This document shows positions 10,757 through 23,217 of a stretch of DNA of 64,000 nucleotides, in pieces (position 1 is the first letter of the stretch; each line of letters opens with the position of its first letter). The DNA comes from Marsupella aquatica. Taxonomy: Eukaryota > Marchantiophyta. Under the pieces are notes generated by a model, which saw nothing but the letters and a program-made list of their open reading frames with translations, had not been told where the DNA came from and ran no database searches. The position numbers and the translations under genes were made by a program. The stretch lies in contig OZ316897.1 in the NCBI GenBank assembly GCA_973895155.1, positions 9,796,001-9,860,000 of the forward strand, given 5' to 3'.

Positions 10757-11237
10757 TTAATTTGCCCAACGGAATGACAGGAACTGTTGATATTCACCAA
10801 AAGAGACGGATCGGACCGATGAAACTGTTGCTGAAACCTCGAGATATTCAGTAAAAAGTGAGCAATTGCTGGTCACAAAACATGCTCTGGCGGGATATGC
10901 ACCATGTGGGAACACAATCAACTGTGGCTCAATTTGAACTGATGATGAAGTATACACATCACTTCCAGGGTCCTCCATCTTAGAAGAGAGGAAACTCACA
11001 TTCAGCAGGGGCAGAGTGCCATGATATTCTTCGAATAGGAAAGACACAACTTGATATTATTTGCTAGAAATGATTACATGATTGAAACTGTTGCTGCTGT
11101 GCATGGGTGCGTAGCTCTAAATTAATGTATGGTATCGACTGATCAATGTCATGCAGAGTTTTATTTTGAATGTGCTTTCCTATTTCTTGCAACCCAATGC
11201 CTGGGAGTTTAGATTGAGCAATGATCACGATAGTAAT
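10757..11237 (-). other. 3' flank of SDR copy A, shared with copy B
   Basis: Reading on the minus strand, the sequence after the stop codon matches the sequence after copy B (48203 to about 48600): both contain AGAAATAGGAAAGCACATTC, then ACATTGATCAGT, then GTTTCAATCATGT. A 96-codon open frame lies here on the minus strand but lacks an ATG start, and the matching part of copy B has stops, so it is treated as 3' UTR/flank. The duplication therefore included sequence beyond the coding region. Confidence 0.55.
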
Positions 11238-13979
11238 CTATGCTTTAGTGGTGCTTAAGGGCGCCTTTGGAAATAATCCTTTCCGCATGAAGTCTTGTAA
11301 GCAGTCATCAAATATGCTTTCAGCACTTTTGAATGACTTCAGACCTAGTTGTTGAACTTTTCTTGTGTTGAGGGTATGAGGTATGGCTTCGGTACTGTCC
11401 TCCTTGTACCTGCATTTTGTCAACAGGTGTTCCTGTGAGTATCAGAGTATTTATTCAAGCGAGGGGACCCAGGCATAGTACCTAACATTGATATGGGTTT
11501 CTCAACGTTGAAATTGTGAAGCGACAAAAGAGACTTCATAGGGTCCAGGTTTGACGGTAAAATTAACCAGAGGTGGTCAGGTATAGTACTTCATGGGGAG
11601 TTTTGTTGTTGAATACTTGGATCTGATCATTTCCATCATCTGCTGCCAGTGTGCCACAACAGATGAGCAGATGTAACGACCAGTCGCTTCAGGTGTCTCG
11701 TACGCGAGGATGTGTGTCTCAACCACGTCATCAATGTGGACAAATCCTATGATTTGGTTTGGATATTCCTCCATTTTTCCTGCAGGATGAAATTCATTGG
11801 ACCTAAGTTAGCCAATCCTGCTTTCAGTTTGATACTGTCAGTCTGCGTGTTGATTGGGAATCTAGCAGAGAAATCGATGGAGTGGCTGATATAACGAGTT
11901 ATAGACAAATCTGAATTGAATGAACTATTCTTGACCATACATAATTGAAATACTTACCATGGAGAAGGTAGTAGATATAAGAAACTGTGCTCGTTGGGAA
12001 GTCTCCAAGGAAAGGTCCAACTATAAATGATGGATTCACTACCACCAAGTTCAGGTTGTGCTCTTGGGAAAATTTCCAGGCTACCTTCTCTGCCTGTGTC
12101 TTCGCAAGCGCATACCACATCTGATACACCCAGCCAGTTCCAAAGCACGTCTCCTTCAAAACACACTCTAAAATGTATATATCCTCGATATTGCAAGCAT
12201 TACACCCGACAAAGAATCCACCTTGTTCAGAACCCGATGCTAACATAAGGCCAGAAGCTGCAAACAAGATATCTTTTCCAAAAAGCTTGAAGCAGTGCAA
12301 GTGAACCTGATTTTCTCTGCAGAAATCAAGATTGGAGAAACTTGATTCATCCAAGGGAAGATCGTCTGCTCGTCGATTGTAGTCATAGCGGACAGCTGAA
12401 CATGAAGATGTCATCACAATTCTCCTTACTGTGGACGACTTTGCACAAGATCTCAGCACATTTAGGGCCCCGTTCACAGTTGGATCGATCATGGTCGCCT
12501 ATATAAAATAATTGCCACAGTTCAGTTCTCCATCGGGAAAAAACTTATTCAATTCATGCACACTGCAGTACGTGACTGACTTCAATCAGTAATTGTAGCG
12601 GGAACAACCAACGCAGTTTAGGTGATTGTCCTTGCCTGGGGATTGTTGGGATCTTCTGGGAGGACAGGGCCAGCAGTATGAAAGACACCCTCAACTCCTT
12701 CCAGAGCTGCATCAAATGATCCCTCCTTCATCAGGTCTGCTCCTACTATGCTCAGCCTCTCGCTGGCTCCTTCCAATTTCCACAGAAATGCAACCTTTTT
12801 CTTATCTTCTGGTGTCCATCGATTGAAATCCATTCACCCGTTGACATGCATACATCAAACCCAATGTCGAGTTAAAACTCAGCTTCGAGAAGGAGACAAT
12901 AAGGAAGATACGAAGTTAGAGTAAAATTCAGCCTTGTCCATACTCAAAGTACCATGGAACCCCAGGATGTGCCTCTTAAATATTTCCTGGCCAACGTCCG
13001 GAAACCGGTACCTCTTCGAGTTTATTTTCTAAGGTAAACATGTTACGGTGTGATTGACTTTCGCTTGGCATAGTAAACTTCATGACAACTTCTTTCGGAA
13101 ATTCTTGTGTCATTGAGGACGTCCACACTACTGTACTGTCCACATTTCTAGTACAAATCTCTAATACCGAACGAGGCCAATGTTGAATGTTCATTGACTC
13201 TCCAGTGGCTCCTTCACACTACTGTCTCTGGAGTAACATTCCCAACTGAGCTTCAAAAGATAATTAAGCCAGTGCATTCTCTTAATTGCATAAGAAATGA
13301 CTGCCTCGTGGTGAGGACTGTCAACCGAGGATGCATTTTGATCAGCAGTAGATATAAAAAAGGGCCAGTCAACCAAGAATTAATTCCATTCAACAGAAAC
13401 TATCAACAAGACATGAAGGCTGTCAGCAAAGAATGTTTATCACAAGAGTAGCATTCGAGCATCATGTCGAAAAAACATAAAGACCAGCCTCCTAAGCAGT
13501 GTACGTTTTGTCCCCAAATCAGTAAAGATCTGAACAATGCTCTCAATGCCCAGTGACATTGTGACGACACCTCTTTGGACTCTGTGAATGATGTGGGCAT
13601 AGTGTGTTCATCAAAATGTTCTGATGATTTCTGATGCGGTAAGCTACTGAAGATTTTGTGTTTTGTTGACTTCCTACATCAAATTTAACAGACGAGATCC
13701 CTCTTTTCAGCCTGAACTCAAATGTATAAATGTGAATGTAAAAGAAGACGAGTCCATGATTTCGAAAATAGATGATTAGTCAGTACGTGGGTTGCGGACG
13801 GTGGCTCTGACGGTGTAGCCGAGCTGCAGTAGACGGCAGATGAGGTTCGAGGCAACGTAACCCGTGCCTCCGGTTACGCAAACCAGCCCCCTCGCGTTCC
13901 TTTCGCCCCCTTCTTCGACTCTTCCATTGCCAATAGCTATGGAGCCTGTCTCCGTGTTTCCTTGCCCCCCAGCCCCCAT
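11238..13979 (-). CDS. Extended SDR reductase, DFR/TKPR/CCR-like, copy A (six exons, 370 aa)
   Basis: Exons, 5' to 3' on the minus strand: 13979-13787, 12808-12636, 12498-12307, 12150-11958, 11779-11590, 11409-11238. The phases agree at every junction and the product is 370 aa. The Rossmann motif TGGTGYVA is at about residues 36-43, followed by ATVRNP, whose Arg is expected to bind the 2'-phosphate of NADPH. The catalytic YALAK (about Tyr199/Lys203) follows the VMTSS strand. The family includes dihydroflavonol reductases, cinnamoyl-CoA reductases and tetraketide pyrone reductases; the [10 protein letters not shown] and [10 protein letters not shown] blocks look most TKPR-like, but the substrate cannot be assigned. 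The N-terminal 30 residues are Gly-rich and variable. An in-frame upstream ATG at 14084 exists, but copy B supports 13979. Intron 2 has a GC donor (CAG/GCAAGG) where copy B has GT. The gene appears intact. Confidence 0.85.
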
Positions 13980-14143
13980 GCTGCTGCACCTCTTGGCTTC
14001 GGAAATCTGAACGATGTCAATTCCGGAAGGGATCGATCTGCTCCTTCTTCTCGATTCCAAAATCCAAACGAACTTCTCAATCACGGAACGCCGCTTCTCA
14101 ATTGATCAATTGAGTGAGTGAGGAGTGACTGCGAGTACGTGAG

Positions 14144-14150
14144 TATTTAT
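14144..14150 (-). promoter_or_regulatory. TATA-like box of SDR copy A
   Basis: ATAAATA on the minus strand, about 165 bp upstream of the ATG. The same motif in the same context (CATAAATACT, then CTCACG) is conserved upstream of copy B at 44916-44922. Confidence 0.45.
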
Positions 14151-14384
14151 GCCTACTGGTCCAAAGCAAGTCAGAGCATGATTGATCTCTTCCTGTCATT
14201 GCTCGCCTCGATCGCTAGCTCCATCACACTCAATTCCTGCCCTCTCCGGCTTCATGACAGATCAATCATGAAAGGCGTGTGCATCGAAGAGGTACGTCCA
14301 CACTGTCTGTGCTGCTCGAAACAGTACGATCGATGGTTAGATATGGGCGTCGGTCAGCTGCGGTAGACACCCACTGTCTCGAAG

Positions 14385-14880
14385 AATGCATGTTCTGTAC
14401 AGGACAGAACAAAAGGATGAATCAGATGAAATGGGCTGATTATACCACTGGTCTATTGTCTATGTGTGACTCTCAACAGTCAATTCATCCAGACGTTAAT
14501 TTCCCATGGAGAGGAGTACCGAAAGAAAGTATCAATCAGATGAAATGTCAATTGGTCTGATTGTACCGCTGGTGTAGTCTCTCACTCTGACTCTCAACAG
14601 TCAATTAATTCAGACATTCCCTTCCCATGCGGAGTAGGACGGCATGTTCTGGTGAGATGAGTACCGAAAGAAAGTATGCATCAAACCAACTGATTGTACC
14701 ACTGGTGTAGTCTGACTCTGACTCTGACTCTGACTCTGACTCTCAACAGTTAATTAATTCAGATATTCCCTTCCCATGGAGAGGAGTAGGACGGCATGTT
14801 CTAGTGAGATGAGTACCGAAAGAAAGTATGAATCAGACCAACTGATTGTACCGCTGCTCTAATTAGTCTCTAATTAACTA
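14385..14880. repeat. Tandem repeats upstream of SDR copy A (about 3-4 units of 120-135 bp)
   Basis: Each unit carries GAGTACCGAAAGAAAGTAT, then ATCAGA, GATTGTACCRCTGG, a run of GACTCT, CTCAACAGTCAATTAATTC and TTCCCATGGAGAGGAG. In the third unit the GACTCT run is expanded to about five copies. Copy B's upstream region (44455-44660) has about two diverged units in inverted orientation. They lie several hundred bases upstream of the TATA-like box. Confidence 0.75.
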
Positions 14881-17800
14881 TGGCTTGACAGTCACCTCAT
14901 TTAGACATGGATCGGAGAGCAGCCGAACATTCAGCATACTCTCGATGTCAACCGTGGACAAAAGTGTGGGATAGACTAATTCATCATCATCCCATTGATT
15001 AGACTGACCGAGCTCTTTGTGGCTCATTTGAGAGTCGGGTAGCTTCAAAACTCGATCAATCCAGGTGGGAAGTCTCAAAATTTTCTGTCATCATTCATTG
15101 TTGAAGCCTCTTCCGCGCTGATCATCGTCATGTCAAGACTGTCTACTCTCAACTCCGAAATTCGTGCCATGATAGCTATGATGCACGCTTGACTAATTAA
15201 GAATGGAAATAACTGTGCTCTGTCATGCAAGTCTTTGAAGAGTTTGCTGTTTGTATGAAGAAGCTAATTACCTGCATTCACATCCAAAACACGCACGAAA
15301 ATCAGGACTCTTTCTCCCCATCAGCCTCATGAAAGTCAGTCCAAGGGTACCTACAGTAGTACTTGACCGTTCGAGCATTAAATCACAATCGTATTTAATC
15401 TATCTAACGAGAACCGAACACGAGTGTGCTCGCTCATGTCTGTACTAGGGTCTTCCCACTATTGGATGTATTTGTATATTGAGAAATTCACTGCGGTGTT
15501 CGGTACCGGGTTCGGTACTTGCTTTAATTAAGGATGGGATCATGGTGCAGTCCCTCCTCTGCCTAGTCCCTCCTCTGCAGTGTATATGTGCCCTTCGAGG
15601 GCTGCGAGAACACAGTCATGCCACGAACGGTAAGGCGGACCCCAGTGGTTGACGATCCAAGGCAGTGGTGGAGGCTCGTGGAGATTACGTCCCTCTGATC
15701 CTAGTAGAAAGATTTTATAATCGGTGGGACGTTTCCAATACGTCGTTGTAATCATGTCTACTGGAATCAATGAAGCTATGCCGCGCACACAAAAGCAGTG
15801 GCCGGGAAAGGGGGAAAAGCAGGCAAGTAGGAACGCTGTTAACATTGCCCATCCGGCCCGGCTCGGCTCGATCACCCAATTTTAAGCTCACAATCTAACC
15901 AGATCGACTAGTGAAGAGCGGGATTGGAGTGAGCGTTCTGGTTGTTGGCAGCGCGCTACCTGAAGTGCTGCAGCTTTTGCTGCTGCACCAGCAAGAGGAG
16001 CACGAGGGGGCAAGGTTGGTGCCTTCCTTCCTGCACTTTTTGAGCTCCTGCATCTGCACTTCGTTGTGCTTCTTTGTCTGCACGGTGGCTGTTGCTGCGC
16101 TCTCGAAAAACAAAAAGTAGTTTATTGAGAGCTCCAGCACTGCGATGTCATGACTGTGTAGGGCACCGCGAAACTCGGTACAATCGCCTTTGTCTGTCCT
16201 GCCGTGCACGTACCGGCCAGCGCCGTCTATACACTGCTGCATGGCCATTTAAATTCTGTGCCGATGATTGCAAAGCACGCTTGGGAGTTGGGAAATTCAA
16301 CCGCCTGCATATTAGAATATCATTGTCTTGATCGAAGCGAGTGTTTAACCAGGGCAGGCATGTCTAACAGCTGTGGATTTTCGTTTCAGTTGCAGCATGT
16401 TTGTTGTTCACCGGAAACTGTCACATGGATTGTGATTATCATTCCAATTGGATGGTGCCATTCTCGAGGCAATTCGAATTGAGATGGCTTATTAAGGGCT
16501 TAAATAATCCATGGCCTCGAAAAACTTGTAGTTCCTCCCCAACTTACTCGCTTGGGGATGAAATCTGTGTGGATTAGTTCATTTGCACTTCAGCCTGTGA
16601 GGAATTGAAACCTTACCTCAATCATTCTCGGAATTCTTTAGATAGAAGGATCTTCGTTAGGTTTCTGGGCCTGTCATGAACTGCATAGCTTACCCGAAAC
16701 ACTTGGGAAAGTGGAAACTCTGCGCCATGCACCATCGAGTTGAAAGGATTGTGATAACTTTGGAGATATTTGCTTGATCATGGCCGGGGGCCCTCGATCC
16801 AAAAGTAGCTTCCAGTAAGACCCCTTTTGCAAAATTTACACAGCTTGCTACAGTAGTTGCTGTTATACAACTGAGCATCTCATGTAGAAGCTGTAGTATC
16901 GGTTGCCTCCTTGCCTGGGCAATCGATTCAAGTGGAAAGAATTCAATTGACAGAACACCGCATGATGTCGAACATCTCAATCAAAGATTAGAAGGATTCA
17001 AAAGATACTACTTGCTCTTGAAAATTTGGATGCTCAATCTCTCCAAGACGTCCATACAATCCATGAGCAAGGAGACTGTACAGCACTTGTAGTGAAACTA
17101 AAATCTGCAAAGAGAAACTCTCATAGTTTGATAGTAATATCAATCTTCGCCGACAAATCTAAGGGCCATCATGAAGATCTCCGTCTTCAAGATCGCCCAT
17201 GAGGATGCCAAAATGAAATATCCCCAAAATGCTTTTCTTGACAACTTCCTTTACTACTCCGGACCTTTGATATCTTGATTTTAGACTAGATTTTACTCTA
17301 GTAGGACTTATTTTTCGCCAAAATACAAAACACTCTATTCAGGGTAACTGCTATACATATGCATTGTCACTCTTTTCACATAGTTTGCAATGTTTTTTCA
17401 CTCTTGGTTAGGCAAAGTAACTCTGGTTAACTTGATGCAACCGACAGTCAATATCCTTCCTCCAACCTAACCATTTGGATTCCATTGACGGTAACGTCTC
17501 TAACTTGTCTCTAACTTTGCTCCATAAGCCCTAAACCCAATCTAGCCCCTCTTGGTTCGCAGCTCCACTCCTGTCCCACCAGCCCAGTATAGCTGAATTT
17601 GACCCAAAAAATTGGAATGTACTAAATTCAGTTATTTAATAATGTTGGCCCTGAGAATGGCCACATCCATGGGTGAGTTGTGGAGATATTTTTCCATCCT
17701 TGCAGACACCTAGGTTCCAAGCACACCCAACTACCTACTCCTTCAAAATCTCAGCTCTCATACCTCTCTATGAAGGATGAGGGGTCAGGTTTTTTTTTAG

Positions 17801-19430
17801 TGGCACAAATTCGCTAGTATTTTTCTTTCTCATTAGCCAGTGTCCCACCTAATCACAGGCCCTTTTAGCCAGAACCTAACGGTCACCCTTAAATCTAGGG
17901 AGATCTGACGGTCAGAAAAACAATCAGATAAGGAACATTTTCAGCATCTTCTCCTTCACACACTGAACATTTGCCACTGGCGAAAAGGCAAACCCCTAAA
18001 AAATACGCTGTGAGGGGTGGACTGAGTTGGTGTAGGATTAAGAACTTGTTGGTGATGTTGTGCCAATCCACCATGCATGGTTGTCCCTGTTGAGTCCCTG
18101 ATCATAATTCCCAAGAGAACAAACTGATAGATTTGAAAGAGTCTTATTGAGGAGAAATCATCCTTTCTAAGCCCATCCAAAACTTCACCAGGCCCATGAA
18201 TTTACATCCTTCACCTTTAGATGGACGCTTTATAAACATGGCCAAATTAAATGCTAGTCAGATAACTTCCAATGACCTATTTGGACAGACATTTGTGAAC
18301 CAGGAAACTGGAAACCCATGAGCCATTTCTACATTATTATAAGAGCTTGTGACCCATAACACATTAGACCCACCCAAGATGGTTTGGAGCAGAACTCATT
18401 GCTGAGATTAAAGTGGAATGGTCTGATCAGGAGTTGAATTTGGAAATGTTGGTCCCAAGTTATCACTGGGCTTATAGAAGATCCATCATGGACCCACCTA
18501 GTTATTTCGTTATGTTGTAAATTAAAAGGAATATACCCTATCTCGATAAGTTCAATTAAAGAGAATCTCTAAAACAATAAAGGTGACAACTGGAAGGTGT
18601 AAAGAAACTTTTATTCCTTGGGAATTGGACTGAAAGTAATGCTAGCTTTAGAATCCAAAAATGAATTTAAATTCTGGTCCAACTGGAAGGTGTAAAGATT
18701 ATCTTTCTGAATTCATTACGTTTCCTAGAGTGGACAATACACAGGTGAGGTATATAGTAGGAGCATCTTCTGTGTATAGTAGGACATTATGGGCCTGCAA
18801 AATGATTATTTTAGCCCTACTTTTGAGTAATGCCTTGCCCTTGTAACATGGTGTTAACACACTTTAAGGCGTCACGAATTTTTTTCTACTATTTATTAAA
18901 GTAAATTTAAAGGAGAAGATCAAAATCTGGGCTGTCCATTCTTCTTTGTAACACCAAAAATTACAGAGAAAAGTTATGAAGGACATCCTGCATTGGTGAA
19001 ACGGAAGTGGGCTTGTCTAGTCAGGTCTTGAACTTGAGATCTGTTGCCAAGTCACCACCACTGGGCACATGCATTGGTGAAACTAAAGTAGAATAATCTA
19101 GTCAGGTATTGAACTTGAGACTTGTTGGTACAAGTCACCAGGTCTACTTCACACTCGAGTAATAAATATGGAAGAATCACTAAGCATGTATTCTAAAACA
19201 TTTCCATTGGTAACAGTATGTTCTCTAAAGGTTTCCATTGGTGACTTTAGACCTACTCATAAAGTTTCTGGGCCTTTTTCTCCAGATTTCTGAAAAGAAA
19301 AACCTCTCCACAAAGTCTGGCTTACCTATTGTATAGAATGAACCTATTGTATAGAATGAAGGCTCTAGCTACTCCATGGGCGTACCATGTAGAGCAAAGC
19401 TTGTAGACGGTGACTTTAACTGAGGGCATA
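14881..19430. other. No gene confidently recognised
   Basis: Several weak open frames occur (for example minus 14878-15078, minus 15540-15875, with a hydrophobic stretch MLTAFLLACFSPFPG), none with a recognisable domain or a supported exon structure. 15540-16300 is more GC-rich than its surroundings and could hold an unrecognised exon. Near 18990-19140 an 80-bp block (GCATTGGTGAAAC, then TCTAGTCAGG) is repeated twice, and a 17-bp unit is doubled at about 19328-19361. Confidence 0.3.
17820..17995. repeat. Dispersed repeat related to 60165-60340
   Basis: Shares with the later region CCTTAAATCTRGGGAGATCT, then GGTCA, and CATTTGCCAC-x-GCRAAAAGG in the same order and orientation. It is probably a decayed transposon or LTR fragment; the boundaries were not determined. 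Confidence 0.45.
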
Positions 19431-19435
19431 GCTGA

Positions 19436-20310
19436 AAGTGAGGGTACCTGGAGGCCCCTAGACTGTGACTCTTAGTGTTTGAAAGTGAGGGCTATCTGAG
19501 GATGTCTCTAGCTGAGTGTGCCACTGAAAGTGAGAGTAAAGGCATAACTGACAGTGAGGGGGAAGAAAACGCAGGCATCAGGCGAAAGGGTGGGGCAAAG
19601 ATGAAAAACATGAGTGAGAGTAAGGGCAAAGATGAAAAACATGAGTGAGAGTAAGGGCAAAACTGACAGTGAGATGCAAAACGAAAGTGAGGGTACTGAA
19701 AGTGAGGGTGCACAAAAAAAACAGGGATGAGTCCAATGGATGGGGGCAAAGATGAACAACAAGTGAAAGTCAGAGTAATAAGCTAGGGCATAACTGAAGT
19801 GCAGAAAAAAAAGGCATCAGGCAAAAGGATGGTGCAACCATGAAAAACAGGGATGAGGCTAGGGCAAAACTGAAAGTGAGGGTGCCAAAAAATATGTGAG
19901 GGGTGCACAAAAAATGTGAGGGTGCAAAAAAGACGGATGAGTCCCAGGGATGGGGGTAAGGATGAAAAACAAGGACGAGGGTGAGGGAGGGGGGCAAAGA
20001 TGAAAAGCAGGGATGAGGCTGCGGCAAAACTGAAAGTGAGGGTGCACAAAATATGTGAGGGTACTGAAAGTGAGGGTGCACAAAAAATAGTCAGGGATGA
20101 GTCCAAGAAATGGGGGCAAAGATGACAAACAATGAGGCTACTGCAAAACTGAAAGTGAGGGTGCAAAATGGATGGGGCAAAGATTAAAAACAGGGATGAG
20201 GCTAGGGCAAAGATTAAAAACAGGGATGACAGGGTGCACAAAAAATGTCAGGGATGGGTCCAAGGGATGGGGCAAAGTTGAAAAGCAAGGATGACAGTGA
20301 AGGACGAGTG
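19436..20310. repeat. Minisatellite, GAAAGTGAGGGTGCACAAAA and GGATGAGTCCAAGGGATGGG units
   Basis: About 870 bp of degenerate tandem units built from a few motifs: GAAAGTGAGGGTGC, ACAAAAAA(T)GTGAGGG, GGATGAGTCCAAGGGATGGG, GGCAAAGATGAAAAACA and GGATGAGGCTAGGGCAAAAC. They recur in shuffled order with lengths from about 30 to 110 bp. The minus strand is open in several frames, encoding Phe/Ser/Leu/Pro-rich strings only because the repeat lacks stops. Confidence 0.85.
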
Positions 20311-21668
20311 AGGGAGATATATGCTTAGTAGACCCCCTTTGCTTAATCAACCCCCTCCATGCTTTTCCCCAATCTGGACCGTTAATGGACCTTTAGATCT
20401 CAGATCTGGACTGTGGACAGACTTCAGGGGGTTGATCATGTAATAAGTTTCTTTTGAGGGGTGATCATGTAATAAGTTTCTTTTTGGGGGTGATCAAGCA
20501 AATACCTCACTAATGAGGCATGGGGGCAAAGATGAACAAGGAATGACGAGCCAGGGGTTCGAGGGATCATTCGATTTAACTCGTAATCACACAAGTTTTC
20601 AAAATCCCAAAAAAGCTTTCTTAAAGATTTTCGCTACCCACGTGTTTTTCCAAATGTTTTACGGGTGCACCACTCATGCACATCACGTGACTTCACACGA
20701 GTCAGATACCTCCTCCCACGCCATTCCCTGTTGCTCTTTGACCAAAATTTGTGGGAGACACTTCGAGTTCCAACCGCTACATCCTCTGTAGACTAAAGAC
20801 CCAGTCTGTCGACTAAAGACCCAGTCTTAATATTCTTTTCCCAATTCTTTGCACACCGTGGATGCTAGAAACTTGCAAGAATAAGTTTGAGCCGATATTA
20901 CGAGTCTTCATCTACAAGACATGTAAACCATAGCTGAGAAGTCTTGTCTGGACTTGGGAGCACATTGTTGGACTGATGAATGTGTCACTAAAATTAGTCT
21001 AGTCTTCACAACCCATTGATCGTACCAGGTGGGGTTTGTATGCCTGGGGATGAAGAGGGATAGAGAAAACTCCATTCAACATTCAATACTCTGCGCCCTA
21101 GATTTCTGTGGATGTATAATTCCACTCTGCCGAGAAATGTGTTCACATGCACTCTGTATGTTACGTCAACCACAGACTGACTCCCAGCCATGAACGTGAT
21201 TGGATTCGAAAGTGGTGAATACGACGACTCACCTTCACTTCCATCCAGCAAGATGAGATTCAGGCACAAAAAACGAAAAGTTTCATTCTTACACAAACTC
21301 ACACACTGCAGAGTAAGCACAGTGGTGCAGTGTAACACGTTAAGTCCTGAAAGAAATAATCCCTCCACCATCCATGATTCTCTGATATTCACTCCAAGTG
21401 CAACGGCGACAGAGACCTCAGACCATATCAAGTGCTCTTTCAAGAAGATCGTGTACTGGAGGTGAGATGACCACTGACAGTGCAGTGAAAAAGGTAGCAA
21501 TCATACTTTAGTTAACTTGAGACAGCAAGAGGGGTATCATGATGCTGTCAACTCAAAAACAGTTCCCGGCTTCGTCTGAAGAGTTCTCTACATCGGGACT
21601 TTCACAGTAGTACCCAGAAAGGGTTTCGCAAACACGGGAAACAGAAGAGGAAGTGAGAAGAGCTATGT
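20311..21668. other. No gene recognised
   Basis: Includes two copies of GATCATGTAATAAGTTTCTTT (about 20436 and 20464) and a doubled GACTAAAGACCCAGTCT block at about 20790-20826. A 164-codon minus-strand open frame (21006-21500) starts with TTG, contains a possible splice acceptor and matches no family I know; it lies just downstream of the cyclophilin stop codon. Confidence 0.3.
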
Positions 21669-22503
21669 TCAAGACAACTGTCCGCAGTCGGCAATAACAA
21701 CGGGCTTCTTCGTCTTGCCGGACGCAGATCCTACAGCCTCAACGGCCTTCACTACGTTCATTCCTTCAACGACCTTTCCGAACACGACGTGCTTCCCATC
21801 CAACCATGGGGTGGCAACGGTGCACAAAAAGAACTGAGATCCATTGGTGTGCTGGCCGGCATTTGCCATGGACAAGATCCCGGGTTCAGAGTGCTTCATG
21901 GTGAAGTTCTCGTCCGCGAACTTTTCTCCGTAGATGGACTCTCCACCGGTCCCGTTGCCTCTGGTGAAATCGCCACCCTGCAGGGAACAGAGGGAAACTT
22001 GCTGAGAACGTTACAGGCTTACAAACAATAAGGGCTTACAAACAATAAGGCTTACAAACAATCCGTAGTCGGTAGCTCCGACGGACTACTTGCCGCAAAC
22101 CGCAACATCCACTGCTTCAAACGGACAGGTCAAGCACAAGAGCCCTCCACCGCTCGCAACAACATTTGTAACGTAAGCTGACGCCGAAACTACTGCCTAG
22201 ATTAACGAGCAGCCTCGACGCCCCTGCAGAAAGGGGGCACGAACCGAAGATGGCAAATGAGAAGCGAAGGAGGCCTCGTACCTGGCACATGAAATCGGGG
22301 ATGACCCTGTGGAAAGACGAGCCCTTGAAGTGCAAAGGCTTGCCACTCTTCCCCATGCCCTTCTCTCCGGTGCAGAGGCTCCGGAAGTTCTCGGCGGTCT
22401 TGGGGGTGGTATTAGCGAAAAGATCCATAACGATTCTCCCGACACCGGCGCCGCCGATGGAGATATCGAAGAACACCTTAGGGTTAGAGCCGGACTTCGA
22501 CAT
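21669..22503 (-). CDS. CYP: Cyclophilin-type peptidyl-prolyl cis-trans isomerase (two exons, 176 aa)
   Basis: Exons on the minus strand: 22503-22282 and 21977-21669, joined in phase 0 at CAG/GTACGA and CTGCAG/GGT. The 176-aa product is a single-domain cyclophilin of the cytosolic type, which catalyses proline isomerisation and binds cyclosporin A. The active-site block [20 protein letters not shown] spans the intron (Arg, Phe and Gln of the catalytic centre present). [27 protein letters not shown] and the cyclosporin-binding Trp in [11 protein letters not shown] follow. The insertion [11 protein letters not shown], the divergent loop typical of plant cyclophilins, is present at about residues 48-58. 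There is no signal peptide or extra domain. The length is normal for the family (about 172 aa) and the gene appears intact. Confidence 0.95.
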
Positions 22504-22563
22504 TTTCGCTGCACGTACGAGGCAAACTCTTTCAGCCAATGGTTTCACCAAACGGAAACAAAA

Positions 22564-22960
22564 CCTCCTCCACGACTCAGCTCCGTAGACCAAGATTCCC
22601 GTCAAAACAGGTGATCCGCATCCAACCTTTTCTAACACACAAGTGCAGAAAGACCAAAATCTACAACACTCAAGCCGACCGTGCCTCCTCCACAACTCAG
22701 CTCCGGAGACCAAGATTTCCGTCAAATACAGGTGATCAATCAACACACAAGAAGCTCCGCATCCAACCTTGATTCTAAAGTAAAACAAAAAGCGCAGAAA
22801 CACCAAAATCTACAGCACAAAACTTAACCGTGCCTCCTTCACAACTCAGCTCCGGAGACCAAAGATTTCCGTCAAAACAGGTGATCAACCAACACGCGAG
22901 AAGCTCCGCATCCAACTTTTTCCAACAACAGAAAGGTGCAAAAAGACCAAAATCCACACT
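22564..22960. repeat. Tandem repeats immediately upstream of the cyclophilin gene (about three units)
   Basis: Three units of about 120-150 bp, each with CAACTCAGCTCCGGAGACCA, AGATTTCCGTCAAAACAGGT, AAGCTCCGCATCCAAC and AGACCAAAATCTACA. The first unit starts about 60 bp upstream of the ATG, so the array lies in the 5' UTR/promoter or in a 5' UTR intron. Confidence 0.8.
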
Positions 22961-23217
22961 CCTGAAGTGAACAAACCATCGTGGTGAGCGCGACAATACC
23001 TGTCTTTCGCCGAAGGAAACGATTCAACTAACACTGGACTCGATTACTCGATTACCTCGAAGAACGAAGAGCAACGAAAGACTGCTTTCGCTTAACTGTG
23101 GGAGCAGAAAAAGACTTCCGAGCCCAAAGTCTCAACTTTATACGGAGACGACAAAGATCGAGAAATCGAGTCCTGTAACAATCATTCCGTACCTTCGCTA
23201 TGTGCAACGAGTAATAT

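Noticed and set aside
10757-11047. 96-codon frame after SDR copy A
   Set aside because: No ATG; the homologous stretch after copy B has stops, so it is 3' flank.
19783-20241. 152-codon minus-strand open frame rich in Phe, Pro, Ser and Leu
   Set aside because: It lies wholly in the minisatellite, and three overlapping frames are equally open, so it reflects repeat composition.
21006-21500. 164-codon minus-strand frame next to cyclophilin
   Set aside because: TTG start and no recognisable family; kept only as a note in the spacer entry.
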